This document shows, piece by piece, positions 13,701 to 25,900 of a stretch of 64,000 nt of DNA. The notes below the pieces were generated by a model. The model worked only from the letters and a program-made list of their open reading frames with translations, ran no database searches and was not told where the DNA came from. Source of the stretch: Chamaecrista fasciculata (Eukaryota; Streptophyta; Magnoliopsida; Fabales; Fabaceae); the NCBI GenBank assembly GCA_003254925.1, contig QANZ01038451.1:72825-136824 (forward strand), given 5' to 3'. Every line of letters begins with the position of its first letter. Positions within the stretch are counted from its first letter, which is position 1. Position numbers and translations under genes: made by a program.

Positions 13701-13884
13701 TTTCTTTTTTATTCTGTCATTCACTTTTCTCGTCAGTGTTTGGACTATTACCTGCAAATTAAAGATCTGTAGACGAAGATGACAGCAAGATAGACAAGAC
13801 CTATATAGGACATAACAGAAATAAAGCTGCAACCACAAGGATATAAAAATGTCAATTCTGGGAATGGCAGGACTCAGAAGAGAA

Positions 13885-13915
<31 letters not shown>

Positions 13916-15484
13916 ACTCTTCTGTTTTAGCGTGAATTTCTTACCTCACATTTATATCCTGTGCATAAGAAGATGAGATTATAATGAATGTTCCAATCCC
14001 AAAGACGAATGCTGATCTTGAGATATCTCTCCACATGATTAAATCAACTGAAAACAGAAATACATAAGAATAAATACTACAAACTGAATAAAATTTTCTC
14101 CAATGAATTTCAATTCTGCATAATTCTGAAATAAGAGATCAATCAATTACCTAAACTCTGCAATTTGCTCTGGGTTTGTGGGAAACTATGGTATTCTGCT
14201 TTCGGAATTAAAGGGTAAACATCAGTCAGAGTTTGATGAAAAAAAGCAGAAATCAAAGAAAAAATGTAAGAAAACGGAAGAGAACTTACTTGAATTTGAA
14301 TGATCTTTTGAGAAATTTTGGTAAATTGTGGAATGCCTTTTAATTGGAGGAGACTGTTTCACAGTGACAGGAGGAATTGACACTGGTCTTTGATTACTTT
14401 GCTGAATTCTCCTGTGGGTACTCAGAAATCTCTTAGGTTCTGGTTGATTCGCTGCCTTCTTGTTTACAGGTTCATTCACAACCACCTTCTTCTCCATTTC
14501 ATTCACCACTTTCTTTTCTGGATCCTTCACAACCACTTTCTTTTCCTGTTCGTTCTCAACCTTCTTATTCTCTGGTTCCTTCACAATTTTGGGTTCTGGA
14601 ACACTGATTTCCTTCACATCGAAACTCTCCTTCTCCATCTCAATTTCAGTCTCCTCATCCACCGCTTCTGCTTCTGCCTCCTCCTCTTCTTCTTCTTCTT
14701 CCTCCTCTTCCTCTGCTTCGTTATCCAGAACGCCCTCTGATTCACCATCGACGAGCACCGACAATTTTGGAGAACATATGAGATCGCCCTCATTATCTGT
14801 GCTGCTAGAAATGAACTTCTCTTGGCACACTCCGAAATCCCTACAATTTTCGTCCGAATCGTCGTCGCCCTTCCCATTCTCATCTGGAATTTTCTCGATT
14901 CCGGTACCGTTGATCCCATTCCTCGAGTCATCCAAAACAGAATCGGACGTCGATTTCGTCTTCCTCAACTGAATCGTCGAATCACTCTCCTCCGCATTTC
15001 CATTTCTCGCATTCTGATGATTGGGCGGCGTCTTGATTGAATCTGATTTCGACTTCCTCAGACTCCTTTCGCCGGATTCAGTCGGTGGTTCAGATCTCAG
15101 ATTCAGCTTCCTCGCGTGAATTGAGTTCGGTTCGGTCTTCATCTTCCTGGCCTGAATTGGACTCTTCTTGATTCCGCCATCGGAAGAAATGCCAAGCTCC
15201 TTACACTGTAATTCATCTGGATTTCGTCCCTCGGAGCTGTCGGATTTCCAGGTCTTCCTCTTGGCAGAAGAAGACACAGTGCTTCTCTTCAACCTCGCCG
15301 TCGCATTGCCGCCATTATTAATACCTGCCGCTCCTCCTTCTTCAGAATTGTCGTCGCCATTATTGAAGACCTTAATCCCGCCTTTTACTTGATCACTCTT
15401 CATTCTGCTCTCCCACACTGAACCAGAAATCACAGCAGTGGTAGTACTAGTACTAGCCCCAATTCTCCTTCGATTCACATCCAT
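10788..15484 (-). CDS. RTNLB21: Reticulon-like protein B21-type (RTNLB), 9 exons
   Basis: Endoplasmic-reticulum membrane-curving protein with a C-terminal reticulon homology domain. Exons read on the minus strand: 15484-14290, 14195-14151, 14047-13945, 13826-13752, 13646-13505, 13298-13229, 12754-12689, 11283-11161, 10978-10788; total 2010 nt, 669 aa, all with GT-AG borders and matching phases. The start ATG at 15484 opens a long hydrophilic N-terminus with the motif VWESRMKSDQVKGGIKVFN (about residue 24), an acidic Glu run and KKVV-rich repeats. The reticulon domain covers about 411-615: MWRDISRSAF, then two long hydrophobic hairpins, then FRDAWDTCSHKKAVALG and RYYQQ. The tail after it is acidic (EDEEEEGCEEE). 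Intron 7 (12688-11284) is the longest. RTNLB21 is chosen because the long N-terminal extension fits that subclass; RTNLB17/22 relatives are possible. Confidence 0.9.
11940..12037. repeat. 49-bp tandem duplication in RTNLB intron 7
   Basis: The unit starting AGTAAATTTTCTTCTACTAA and ending GGAGAGTTAGAT occurs twice in a row (11940-11988 and 11989-12037) with a few differences. It lies fully inside the long intron between exons 7 and 8. Confidence 0.75.
13891..13914. repeat. TG microsatellite in RTNLB intron
   Basis: About 12 TG units on the plus strand, CA units in the transcript. It starts about 30 nt downstream of the exon 3 donor at 13944. Intronic CA repeats close to a donor can affect splicing, but that is only a possibility here. 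Confidence 0.9.
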
Positions 15485-16054
15485 ATATGCTCAATAATTA
15501 TATATCTTTATTAACTTTTGTGGTCGCCTTTAATTGTGTGTGTGTGTTATTAGAATAGAAGCAATGAGTAATAGTAGTGTAAAAAATGGGGCCTGCTTGC
15601 ATTGAGAGTGGTGGTTAATGGATAAGAAGCTTTGAGGTGAAGAAATGGCGGTTGGTGGGGTGCAACATTGGGATCCCTTTCTTTCTTTCTCTCTTTCGTT
15701 TTGTAAAGCGAAAATGAGAAGATTGTGTCGCGAGAAAGAGAGAGAAGGTTGGTGTGTTTTCTCTTTCTTAGTTTCTTTATTTGAGGATATATAAATTAAG
15801 GAAGAAGAAAGAGAAAAGAGAATAATGGAGGTAGTGGGGTTGAATGATTAGGGTGTTAAGTGTGATAAACTGTTAAAGACGATGATGATATATGTATATA
15901 TGTATTGTATATACGCTTTTTGATTATTAGCAGGCATTTGATTCCTTAAGTCTCGCAATTGCATCGCATCACACACTCACCGAGAAGCAACACACACCAA
16001 AAAGTTATTACTCTCACATGCAAAAAACCAGACGCTATACCTTCCTTTCAATAG
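15485..16054. promoter_or_regulatory. Upstream region of the RTNLB gene
   Basis: 5' leader and promoter side of the minus-strand reticulon gene. It is rich in CTTT and GA tracts, common in plant 5' leaders. A TATATA-type element read on the minus strand near 15787-15795 could be the TATA box, about 300 bp upstream of the ATG. The transcription start is not known. Confidence 0.35.
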
Positions 16055-16140
16055 GTGAGTTTTCAAAAGATCAAAATGAGATACTCTACTAACCAATCAG
16101 AAGAAACCTTAACATGTGCCTTAAGAGCACATGTTAAATA
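16055..16140. mobile_element. Partial copy of the short palindromic MITE (3 of 3)
   Basis: Only one end is clear: GAGTTTTCAAAAGATCAAAA, then ACCAATCAGAAGAAACCTTA, ending GAGCACATGTTAAATAAATC. It matches the right end of the copy at 3514-3685. The other half is missing or too diverged to see. Confidence 0.5.
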
Positions 16141-17171
16141 AATCGTTATATATATAATATATATAGATCTGCACTTACAATAAATCCTTACATTATGATA
16201 CATACAATCAAGAAAATGAAATACATGCTGTATTAATAATCCTAGCTAGTTGAATTGGCGTTTCAGGATAGATATGATGTTCCTTCTAATCTAGATATAT
16301 AGTACAGTAGTTTTGGTGGTATGTATTAGTTGCGGTGAGTTGTGGTGTTATGTATAGATATAGACAAATAATCAATTTACTTCATTTAATATTGTAAAGG
16401 GATTATTATGATATTTATGTATATGTCTTTGGAGTGTCAAATATGAACTACTATAAAATTGCAGAAGAAGGCTCCATAATGTGAGAACTGAGAAGATGAA
16501 AACAAAAGCAACAAGAGAAGGTGACAAACATGCATCAATAATTAATTAATTTGACCCCAACTTCCTATACCACCTTAGCTTCTGATCGATCTTCACCTCT
16601 TCTTTCTTCTCTAACCGCTTTCGTTCTGCAAATTCTGGAATTCAGTAGTTCCATTTTTGTACGTCTCAGCCAAATTAAATTATTCACGAGGGAAAATAAT
16701 GTGAACAAAGTCATTTCTTTTTATAAAAAATAAATGAAAATTTTATTTCTTTTAATCAATTTGTAGAAAAACCTAACTCAAAAAGCTCTCAAAAAGGATT
16801 GCCTCATTATATATAGAGAGATAAAAATCATTTTAACAAGTAATGTGAGACTTCAACATAATTTTATTTCTTAAAAATCAATACATATACTTTATAAATT
16901 GTGGTATATACACAATTAGCTATGTATTTATTTTTTCACATGAGTCTTAAATAATCAGTTCTTATTAATTACATCATTATAAATAGTAATGATCAGAACA
17001 TAAATATTTAAGAGAACTTTGAACTTTGAATTGTACTTTTTCAATATATATAGTCTTCGAGCTACCAAATAATAAGTTGACATATTGTTAATGGAAAATT
17101 AGACAAACTAGATTTATTGGATTGTGATTACTTATTGAAGACCAAAATGACCATTTAATCTTTCTAGAATT
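16141..17171. other. Intergenic, no gene seen
   Basis: A+T-rich spacer. A 60-codon frame at 16551-16733 has no domain and no splice context and is not called. Confidence 0.5.
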
Positions 17172-17479
17172 GGCCAAAGTCCTATTTTGGTCCCTCAGTT
17201 ATGCTCAGTGTTCTAAATTGGTCCCCCAGTTATTTTTCGTTTCATATTGGTCCCTCAGTTATGCAAAACTTGGCAAAGTTGGTCCCTCTAACAGTTTCTA
17301 TCCGTTTTTCCGTTAAAAAAAAGACAAAATTGATTTTTAACTCCTAAAAGTTTAAATGTTTTGCATCAAGGACATTTTCCTCTATAATAGAACCAAAATG
17401 TAAGAAAGAATAAATAACTTGGGGTTTTAATTTAGTTTACACCAAAAAAATAATCTCTCTCTATCTTCGAACCCTCTTC

Positions 17480-18034
17480 TTCGGCATCTTCTCCAATCCA
17501 ACAAACAATCTGACGCCCGATCAAATCGATTTGGGGGTTCTTCTTTAAAATCGATTTGGTTATAGTCATCATAATAATCCCAATGGGAATTTGCAGAGAC
17601 AAGGGTCATTGACATTTCCAAAGACACTGAGTCAGAAAACTGAATAAACTAAATGAGAATTTGGGTAATAATAATAATAACAACAACAACACGATGGTGA
17701 ATTTGAATGGTAGCAACAATCCAGTCTCCAAACAGCCTCCTACTCTGTCATTACAGGTAAACCCTAACTCTAACCCTAACCCTAATTCTACACAACACCA
17801 ACACCACCAGCCGCTGCTTTTCCCGAAACCGACGAACGTGGCTTTTGCGGCGGCGCCGGTGCAATTGCCGAACAATACTCACCTGGCAGGGATCGGTGGC
17901 GGCGGAGGGAGGGGAGGGGTGATCGAGGTGGGGATGGCGGCGGGAGGGGGATCTCCGGCGAGTCAGATATCGTCGGAGGTGATGAGGAAATGCAGTGCGA
18001 TAGAAAAAGTGGTGGAGAGAAGACAAAGAAGAAG
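17480..18034 (+). pseudogene. Gene fragment carried inside MULE element 2
   Basis: Between the inverted repeats lies DNA with a much higher G+C content than its surroundings. A frame at 17661-18034 codes for an Asn run, then NLNGSN, PTLSLQVNPNSN, HQHHQPLLFPKP, VAFAAAPVQLPNN and a Gly-rich GIGGGGGRGG stretch, ending SEVMRKCSAIEKVVERRQRR before it runs into the repeat. It looks like host coding sequence, but I do not recognise the parent gene. A normal start, splice pattern and stop are not evident: the stop is supplied by the transposon end. Orientation is inferred from codon pattern only. Confidence 0.45.
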
Positions 18035-18168
18035 AGGGTTCGAAGAGAGAGATATTATTTTTTGGTGTAAACTAAATTAAAACCCTAAGTTATTTATTCT
18101 TTCTTACATTTTGGTTCTATTATAGAGAAAAAGGTCCTTGATGCAAAACATTTAAACTTTTAGGAGTT

Positions 18169-18473
18169 NNNNNNNNNNNNNNNNNNNNNNNNNNNNNNNN
18201 NNNNNNNNNNNNNNNNNNNNNNNNNNNNNNNNNNNNNNNNNNNNNNNNNNNNNNNNNNNNNNNNNNNNNNNNNNNNNNNNNNNNNNNNNNNNNNNNNNNN
18301 NNNNNNNNNNNNNNNNNNNNNNNNNNNNNNNNNNNNNNNNNNNNNNNNNNNNNNNNNNNNNNNNNNNNNNNNNNNNNNNNNNNNNNNNNNNNNNNNNNNN
18401 NNNNNNNNNNNNNNNNNNNNNNNNNNNNNNNNNNNNNNNNNNNNNNNNNNNNNNNNNNNNNNNNNNNNNNNNN
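18169..18473. other. Assembly gap (305 N)
   Basis: The gap hides the end of the right inverted repeat of MULE element 2 and its target duplication. Confidence 0.95.
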
Positions 18474-20880
18474 TCCTTTTTTTTTCTCTTTTTCTTTTCC
18501 CTTTTTTTTATTAGTGACGACAAATTAAAGTTTCATAATCTCTTTTATCTCTTATATATATATATATATATTTATATACTCACCGACACCATACAGTACC
18601 ACTTAATTACCTTCTCATTTCGTCACCCTATTGTCATTGTTTAAATTTCCTTTTTAAGATTTTTTTATTAATGTTTGAGTTCTCAACTAGAGTTAACTAT
18701 TTATTATTAAAGTATTCATGTATACATTTCGCTCAAATATTTACAAAATATTTGTTTCTAGTAATACAAAAATTACAAAATAATTAAACTGTGTTTAATT
18801 TTCTCTTTAAAGAAAAACTTATGTCAAATCATTATTTGGATTTTGGAGCCATCCAAAATGCATGAAGAAATTCAATCAATTATTTACTGCTCTTTTCCTC
18901 TTTGGGATTTGTTTTATACATATTAAATGACAATTAAATTATGTATTAAACTTAGATAAGGATATTTATATTTGTATGATAAAGTTTTTCAATGAATTAA
19001 TGACACATGTTAAAAAATTATAGTATGCTATCATATACTAAAGAGAAAAATATTAAGGATATATACTATATTTTTTTGATCAATAATAGAAGATATAGAA
19101 TAGAAAAACTTATAATTGGAAAAGGTTTATATAAAAGAATTGTATAAGCTTATTTCCTTAAATTAACAAGTTCATCATCAGTTCATGCATGTGTGTATAG
19201 CTTAAACTTTAAAGTAGTGCGATGGATTTAAAATATTGATTTGAATGATTTGCGTTTGACTACAATTAATAATATAGTGAAACAATTAGGAAGGCCCACA
19301 CAAACTAACTTTGAAAATGCAAGAGCATCTTGCTACAGTACTTCTCAAATTAAACCAAAATAAAATGTCTTGAGATAAGGCAAGAAATTATAATTTATTC
19401 ACAGACAAGAAGAGAGTCAATTAAAAGTGAAAAAGTGATAAAATAATAATAATAATAATAACAATAATGTGGATGAATGGCGAACTAAGATTAACCCAGT
19501 TAATAATAAATTAATGCATAACCCATAAAGTGATACGTTCGATGAGTATTTTGTTGGTAAGCGACTTGTAAATATTTCTATAAATGTTCAAAGAATCCGA
19601 AAGCATATTTTGATTTTGATGAGTTGCAGAGTCCAACACATCTAAATTTGTTCTTACAAAAAAAAAAATTATGTGAATGAATGTAATTTTTGAGAAAAAG
19701 AAGTTACATATATTATTGTAAGAGATTAATGTCAACTTATTGGGATTAGCATTAATTGGGAATTGGGTGAGAGTGAAGAATATTGGATGAAATTATGAAT
19801 ATACAGCTGTAACTTTTTCAGTCTTTCACAATGTAATATTGTAATGTTTTTGTGTTATTTAATTTTGAGAGGTCCCCACATTAGCATGCACTTATAGTAC
19901 CGTTGAAGGCACGTGACTTGAGCGGCACACCACGTGCTGTTTGCTTCTTGGGAGAGACATACGTTACCATACAAATTACAATGCTCTGCTATCAACACCG
20001 CACGTGTCTGCCCTTGCCTTGCCTAACCCATTTTTTTTTTAATTTGAATCAAATTTCTGATCGACAAGTTTTAATTTATACTGTAACCATTTTCTGCGAT
20101 TCAGATTTCAGACAGTTTTTACAAAAAATATTTTTAATTTGACTAATGACAAGATAGTATTTTCAAGATCTGAGAATAAAATTCAATTTTGAAGTATGCT
20201 ATGCTCATAAATTAGTATATATCATCACCTCAATTGAAAGTGCCTAAACAAGTCATCATATCATAACCTTTTACCATAAACTAGACCACTTTCAAATTTT
20301 TAATCTTTTAGTAATTTGTTAACATTGTGCAAAAATTAATGTTCACACAGGCATCCCGGCCAATTATACAAGAGTACTATTAATTAAACTCAAAAAAAAA
20401 AAAGTAAAAACAAAATGAAATAAAAGAGTTAGAAGGAGACATAATTTATATGGGGATGAATGATGATAATTGTGAATCCGGGGATTACGGGGGTTGATTT
20501 GACACTGAAACATAGATAGAATTTGTAATTAAGTATCAGTTCAAATTAATTAATTAATTATACACACACTTCGTTCATAATTCATGCACAAAAGCATATC
20601 CTTTTTGGAATCACTGCTTGTGCCAATGCCAACGCCACCTTCACTTCACTTGCTTTATAAATTAAAACCCACAATAAAAGTATATATATATATAAACTAA
20701 CGGGGTTTATGACCAACTCCTTAACTTTAAAGAAATAACGAACCACAAATTATTGAGACGTTCCACCAATAAACATCAGTTTTGGTAATTGTTAGATGAT
20801 GAATATCCTTACATTTGACCAAACGCACACCTCATCTTCCTTACCTGAACCTCACATCTGTGTTTGTGTGTGTATATATC
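18474..20880. other. Intergenic with a G-box cluster
   Basis: A+T-rich spacer without a supported gene. An AT microsatellite follows at about 18555. The only structured part is a group of three CACGTG motifs at 19910-20006, listed separately. Confidence 0.5.
19910..20006. promoter_or_regulatory. Cluster of three CACGTG (G-box) motifs
   Basis: CACGTG occurs at 19910-19915, 19931-19936 and 20001-20006 in a locally less A+T-rich block. G-boxes bind bHLH and bZIP factors in plants. No gene start lies within 3 kb: the reticulon ATG is 4.4 kb away and the formin 3' end is 3 kb away. Function is therefore uncertain. Confidence 0.4.
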
Positions 20881-20882
20881 AA

Positions 20883-21440
20883 GGTTATTAAAACCGGACC
20901 GGTTATTGAACTGGTCGAAGGAGGGGTTCAAGGTTCAATGGTTCAACCGGGGTCGGACCGTTGATAAATAAATAAATTAAAAATAATAAAAAAACCTATA
21001 TATGATAAAATTTTAATTCAAATATTCATAATTAGGTTACAAAATACAATTATAACATTAATATATTAATACAATTTTCATAAATTAACATGAATTAATA
21101 TAGAGATAATCAATTTTCATAATGTTCAACAATATAATATCATCAAGTGACATTTTATGATCACTTTCTCTATCAAATTTTGGTTCATAATCAACATTCT
21201 CTAATATTTGACCCATAATTATAAAAAAAGACCAAAAAACTAAAAAAGAAAAAAAAAGAAAAAAAAATAAACCAGGACCGGTTCAACCGGTTTGCCTCCG
21301 ATTCAGGCCAGTTTCACCGTTTTTGGCCGGTTCGCTCCGATTCAGCTCGGTTCTCTGTCTGGCCGGTTATTAAAACGACTCGGACCGGCCTAATGGTCGG
21401 TTCAACCGGTCGGACCGGCCGGTCCGGTTTTAATAACTAT
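20883..21440. mobile_element. MITE with GGTTATTAAAACCGGACCGG ends
   Basis: The left end GGTTATTAAAACCGGACCGG is matched by the right end CCGGTCCGGTTTTAATAACT in inverted orientation. Both subterminal zones are packed with CCGG and GGTTCAACCGG motifs, while the middle (about 20970-21260) is plain A+T-rich DNA. No coding capacity. The target duplication is masked by TATATA flanks, so the superfamily (hAT or Mutator) is not decided. Confidence 0.75.
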
Positions 21441-22965
21441 GGTATATATATATGTATTATATATTGGGGTTGTACCAAACCACACTAGCTATAATTTAGG
21501 ATGAAATTTAATATAAAGATTTTGTTATTTGTAAAGAAAGTTGAAGAATAATAATAGTCAATAGAAGTTAAGTATAGCAAAATGAATTAGTATTTTAAGT
21601 GATGAATTCAAATTTAAATTATTGTTAAAAAATGTTTACATTTAAATAAGAAAAAAACTTATAGAATTACCTAAGAATATGGTATATATGTGATGAGTCT
21701 ATGCAAGCAAGAAATTAAGGTAATAAATTGATTGTAGAACCATATATATAAATGCCACGTACAAATTAGTTAAGAAGTGAAATGATAATTTGGGAACCAT
21801 ACTTAGCTTCCATGTCATATTGGATTGAGATGGATGAGAAATATTATTTAAAATATGAAACTATGGTGGGTTAGGTCTTTACATGTCATAGATAAACCAA
21901 CATGGAGGTTGAGCTAATTAAATATGTACATATAGATAACATTTGATATTATTTTATATGAAAATGAAGAGCACTTTAAAAAATAAAGTTGAAAAGATGA
22001 TAGTCACACGTCACACGCATATAAAAGCTTAATAAAAGGATAACTCAATGCACATCTAAACGGTAATACGATAATTAGACATGTAAAAGGAAATTTGATT
22101 CTTAAAAAAACATTAGAAAAACAGACCTATTAAACCAAGAGAATGGTCACATCAATATTTTTTAATATTATATTTTATGAAAATTTAAAAGTTCGCGACA
22201 CATTTCCACTAGAGATAACGAAACTTTGCCTTCTTAAAATGTCAAAAAAACACTAAAATAAAATATGCTGAATATCAGTATACCCGTATATTTTTAGTTA
22301 GGCAAGTTATTCAGAAAAAAAAAAAAAACTAAAGTTTCTAAATAATTTAACTGAATACAGCTAAAAACAATTATCGCTCAGAACTAAAATAAATTATTAA
22401 AAAAAAGTAGCTTATTGATTTATTTCTTTAACTCCTATAAGCACAGTTTCTTCAGCTGCTTTATACATGTCTTTTTTTGTTCTCATTTCTTCGACGTGTA
22501 TAATTCATTAGTTACAAAATAATGTTCGATCAAATATGACTGTTTTCAATCTTAATACCTAACTTCCTCTATCTTTTAATATATTACTAACCACTATTTC
22601 GTTCATGTAGAGTATACAGATTGTTAAAGATGGAATGTTTGGTCCCTTTAAAGCTTAGGAAGGAGCTCCAAAGTTCAGTATAAACTATAAAGTAAAGTCA
22701 ATTCTTCTAACAAAAAAATAATNAAAAGGATAGAAGGAAAAGAAAGAAATGAAACAGATTGAGCAGGCCATAATTTTCAGCGTTTTACCTCACTTTTGCA
22801 GAATGGTGAGCTCCTACATTTTGGTCTTCAACACAGATTCTAATTCTTGTGCCATACACAAACTTCTTCAACACCATCAGAGCCATTCTGGCCTTATCTA
22901 AGTTCTTGCCAAGCTAGAGAGTATATACTAATGCTCCTAGCTACTAGTGTTCATCTAATTACTGA
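21441..22965. other. Spacer and formin 3' side, no gene seen
   Basis: No coding pattern. The last few hundred bases next to 22966 are probably the formin 3' untranslated region. A single N at 22723 sits beside an A-rich run. Confidence 0.5.
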
Positions 22966-25900
22966 TCACTTGACATCCCCAGTCCGGATAGCGGTAGGCA
23001 ATATCCGTTCTGATTCGCATATCTTTTTCTCGCTGTCTGATGCTTTCTTCATTTCAAGCTCAAGCTGTTTGCTGTTTTCTCCATGGGCTTTGGTGAACAT
23101 TCTCGTGAAGTTGAGTAAGGTTGAGACAACTGAAGGAAAAATAAACAAAAAAATAAGAATTACCAGGAAAATACTCTATAATACTACAGTTCAAGAAGAA
23201 GAAGAAGAAAAAGAGCACGGATGATTTCTTCCCATGAAAGGAATACACTATTATTAATAGAGTGACAATGCCTCTACTTCAGATCAGGACTGGAAAGAGA
23301 AGCCTCACCTAAACTTTACATCAAATAGGAGAAGGCATCACCTAGTGCTTCCAATTTATAAGAACTCCAGGACAAAAAATAAACTCATTACAAATTTAAA
23401 TGCACAAGGAAAACATCATTTTTGTCCCCAATGAGTGAAACTCTATTTGAGAATTGGAAGTTGCATAATAGAGGAAATTCATAAATCTTTGATAGACATT
23501 AACATAGGAATCAGAATGTTAAAAACTTAAAATCATGAAAAATCATGTTTCCAGTGTAGTGGAAACTTGGAAATCCCAAATATAGCACCAGTTTACTCTT
23601 CGGAAATTATGATCTCAACTCCCAAGTAGTTTCAAACATCATAACCAATCAACCATAAATTATATATAGGGGCCTATTTTACAAGCTACAAACAAGCAAA
23701 TTGCATTAAGACACAAACATACCTTGCTCAAAAGGGCAGCGAGCTGGATCTTCACCAAAATAAAGAATCAATGAGTCCACATTCCTACCCTGAAGAAAAA
23801 AAGAACTCTCCAAATTAAACAATAGCTTTTATGTGGTCTAAAAGATCTTTAAAAAATATGCTTAAAGACTCACCACGCCAGAATATAATGAAGCCAGTGA
23901 TCGGACTTCAGCTTCAGCAGAACAGAGGAACTCTTTCAAATTCTGAAAAAAAAAAACAACAATTATTTGAACACTGACTATGCAACAGCATCCATAAAAA
24001 GAAACGTGGTAAGAAAAGCCAGTTGAAGACAATATTGTCAAACTTTTGGTCTTAACGTTAAGTATTGGCATGTGCTGAAGGTTCTTGATGTTAATATGCA
24101 CAGAGATATTGAGAGATTGGAACTTCTAACCAATAGAATATGCAACATTAGATCTCCCCAGATCAACCTAAAGTAGAGATCACAAACTCTCACGTAATAC
24201 CAGTCATTGACAAGCTTCAATGTCTGTCTCCACTTCATGGGACTCAACAATGGTTCTTAAGCTACTCTAAAATGTTCTTCTGTCTCAGCATAAATTATAA
24301 ATACCATCAGCTCTTAATTCTCCATTCTCACTTTTTCACTAACCACATAAAAGAATGAGAGCAATGAATGGATCAGGTCCATACTGTAAGGGGCAACATT
24401 ATTCATAACCCGTGGCCCGGGTATAGAAGTTAGGACAACATCATGTTGTATTAAATAAGACATATACATGAATAATTGTAAGATAACTATTTTGCAAATC
24501 CATAACTTAAATGAATAGGAAGAGGACAATATTAATGACCTATTCAAACTCAAAATAAGAAAAAGCATCATTGCTAAAGCACCTTGCGAAATGTTTCTGA
24601 GATAGGACCATCACTTTCAGAGGTTGAAAGTTCCTGGATAACTTTCTCTAACCCCTTGCTTATAGCCTGCATCTCCTCTGCTAGGAACTTCAATTGGATC
24701 TGACATAGTTGAATGTGTTATAAAAACTCCACAGGTATAATTCCAAGATAACAAAAATAGGAAATGAAGATCCTTGGAGAAGTTCAGAACCTTTGCCGCA
24801 GGCTCTAGATTAGCAAGATCCTTGGAGAAGTCTAGAACTTCTGGTAACTTATCAGCCAACACCTACGGTATAGCATAACATAAAAAACATAACCATGTAC
24901 TAAAGGAAGCAGAATTATCTGAACAGACATATGAGAAAAAATATCCAAAATATGGCTAGGTAAATCCCCCGCCCAAAGAAAAAAAGTAAAAGAAGGAATA
25001 AACATCAATATGCACCTTACAAAGATAATGCATGAGAGTCATCTTGTTGTTCCGTGCACGTGTCTCAGTGAGTTTGAGAAGGCTATCCAATCTGAATCCA
25101 ATAGCAGAACCTAAAAGAGTATGGGAAAAAAAAGCTACAATAAGATTCAGCAATGGATTGTTATCTCTGAAATTATATACACAAATACATACATACACGC
25201 ATATCTTTTTATGTGCGCAAAACAACCACTCTCCAAGGGAAAAGTTCCAAGTATATAATAGTCGACTAACCACACAGGCAATGACCAAAATAAGGGTATG
25301 CTTGAATGTTCAGAGGGCAACGGAAGGAAAGAATTTTATTTTAAAAAAAAATAACTTGATTATACACTCCAAACATTTTTCTGAAAAAATTATGAACGCA
25401 ATTTTACAAATCAGTCTTTCACTAAAATGATTAATTATAATAATTTAGTTTATTGATATGCAATGAGGAACAACAAGATACTTCAATGGTCAGTTTCTCC
25501 TCCAATAGGGGGAGCTTGAAATTATGAAGACTTGGGAGGATTTTGATGGGTTAGCTGAAGATCCTTAATCTCTTTTTCTCTTTACAACACACTCCTTACG
25601 ATGAACCCTTCCCTTCCCTTCTCCTCCCCTAAATTACCTCCTATTCATTACCCTGAAATATATATAAGGGGTCTATTGAGGTTTGTAAAGCATGAATGCC
25701 TTCTGAATCTAGGCAATTGTTGACCAACATTGCATACAGAAGTTCTAAATTCTTCAAATCAAACATATGTTCCTACATCATGGTAACTTCCTGTTCCACA
25801 CAAAATTGCATGGTTAATGATGCAATCAACCAATATACCTCATAGAACTACTTTAACTTACCCCTGGCAGTTCCTTGATTCAGAGCATTTCCCAAAGAAA

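Larger units (their letters stand above)
17172..18473. mobile_element. MULE-type element 2 with captured-looking interior
   Basis: The left inverted repeat starts at 17172 with GGCCAAAGTCCTATTTTGG and runs to about 17470. The matching right repeat is visible in inverted form from about 18035 (TTCGAAGAGAGAGATATTAT) to 18168, then enters an assembly gap. The left flank offers TCTAGAATT as a possible 9-bp duplication, but its partner is in the gap. It shares the family's terminal GGTCCC-CAGTTATG motifs with elements 1 and 3 but is more diverged, so it is probably an older or separate subgroup. The right boundary is not defined. Confidence 0.75.

Noticed and set aside
14390-14972. Ser- and Phe-rich frames antisense to the reticulon first exon
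   Set aside because: They mirror the Glu/Lys repeats of the reticulon exon and have no domain of their own.
16551-16733. 60-codon frame as a possible peptide gene
   Set aside because: No signal peptide or conserved motif that I can recognise; chance is the simplest explanation.
17759-17795. CCCTAAC-type telomere-like repeat
   Set aside because: Only a few imperfect units, and it is the coding sequence for an Asn-Pro/Ser run in the captured fragment. The unit is not the plant telomere repeat.
20905-20960. GGTTCAA motifs resembling a tRNA T-arm
   Set aside because: They are part of the CCGG-rich MITE end; no cloverleaf or promoter boxes fit.
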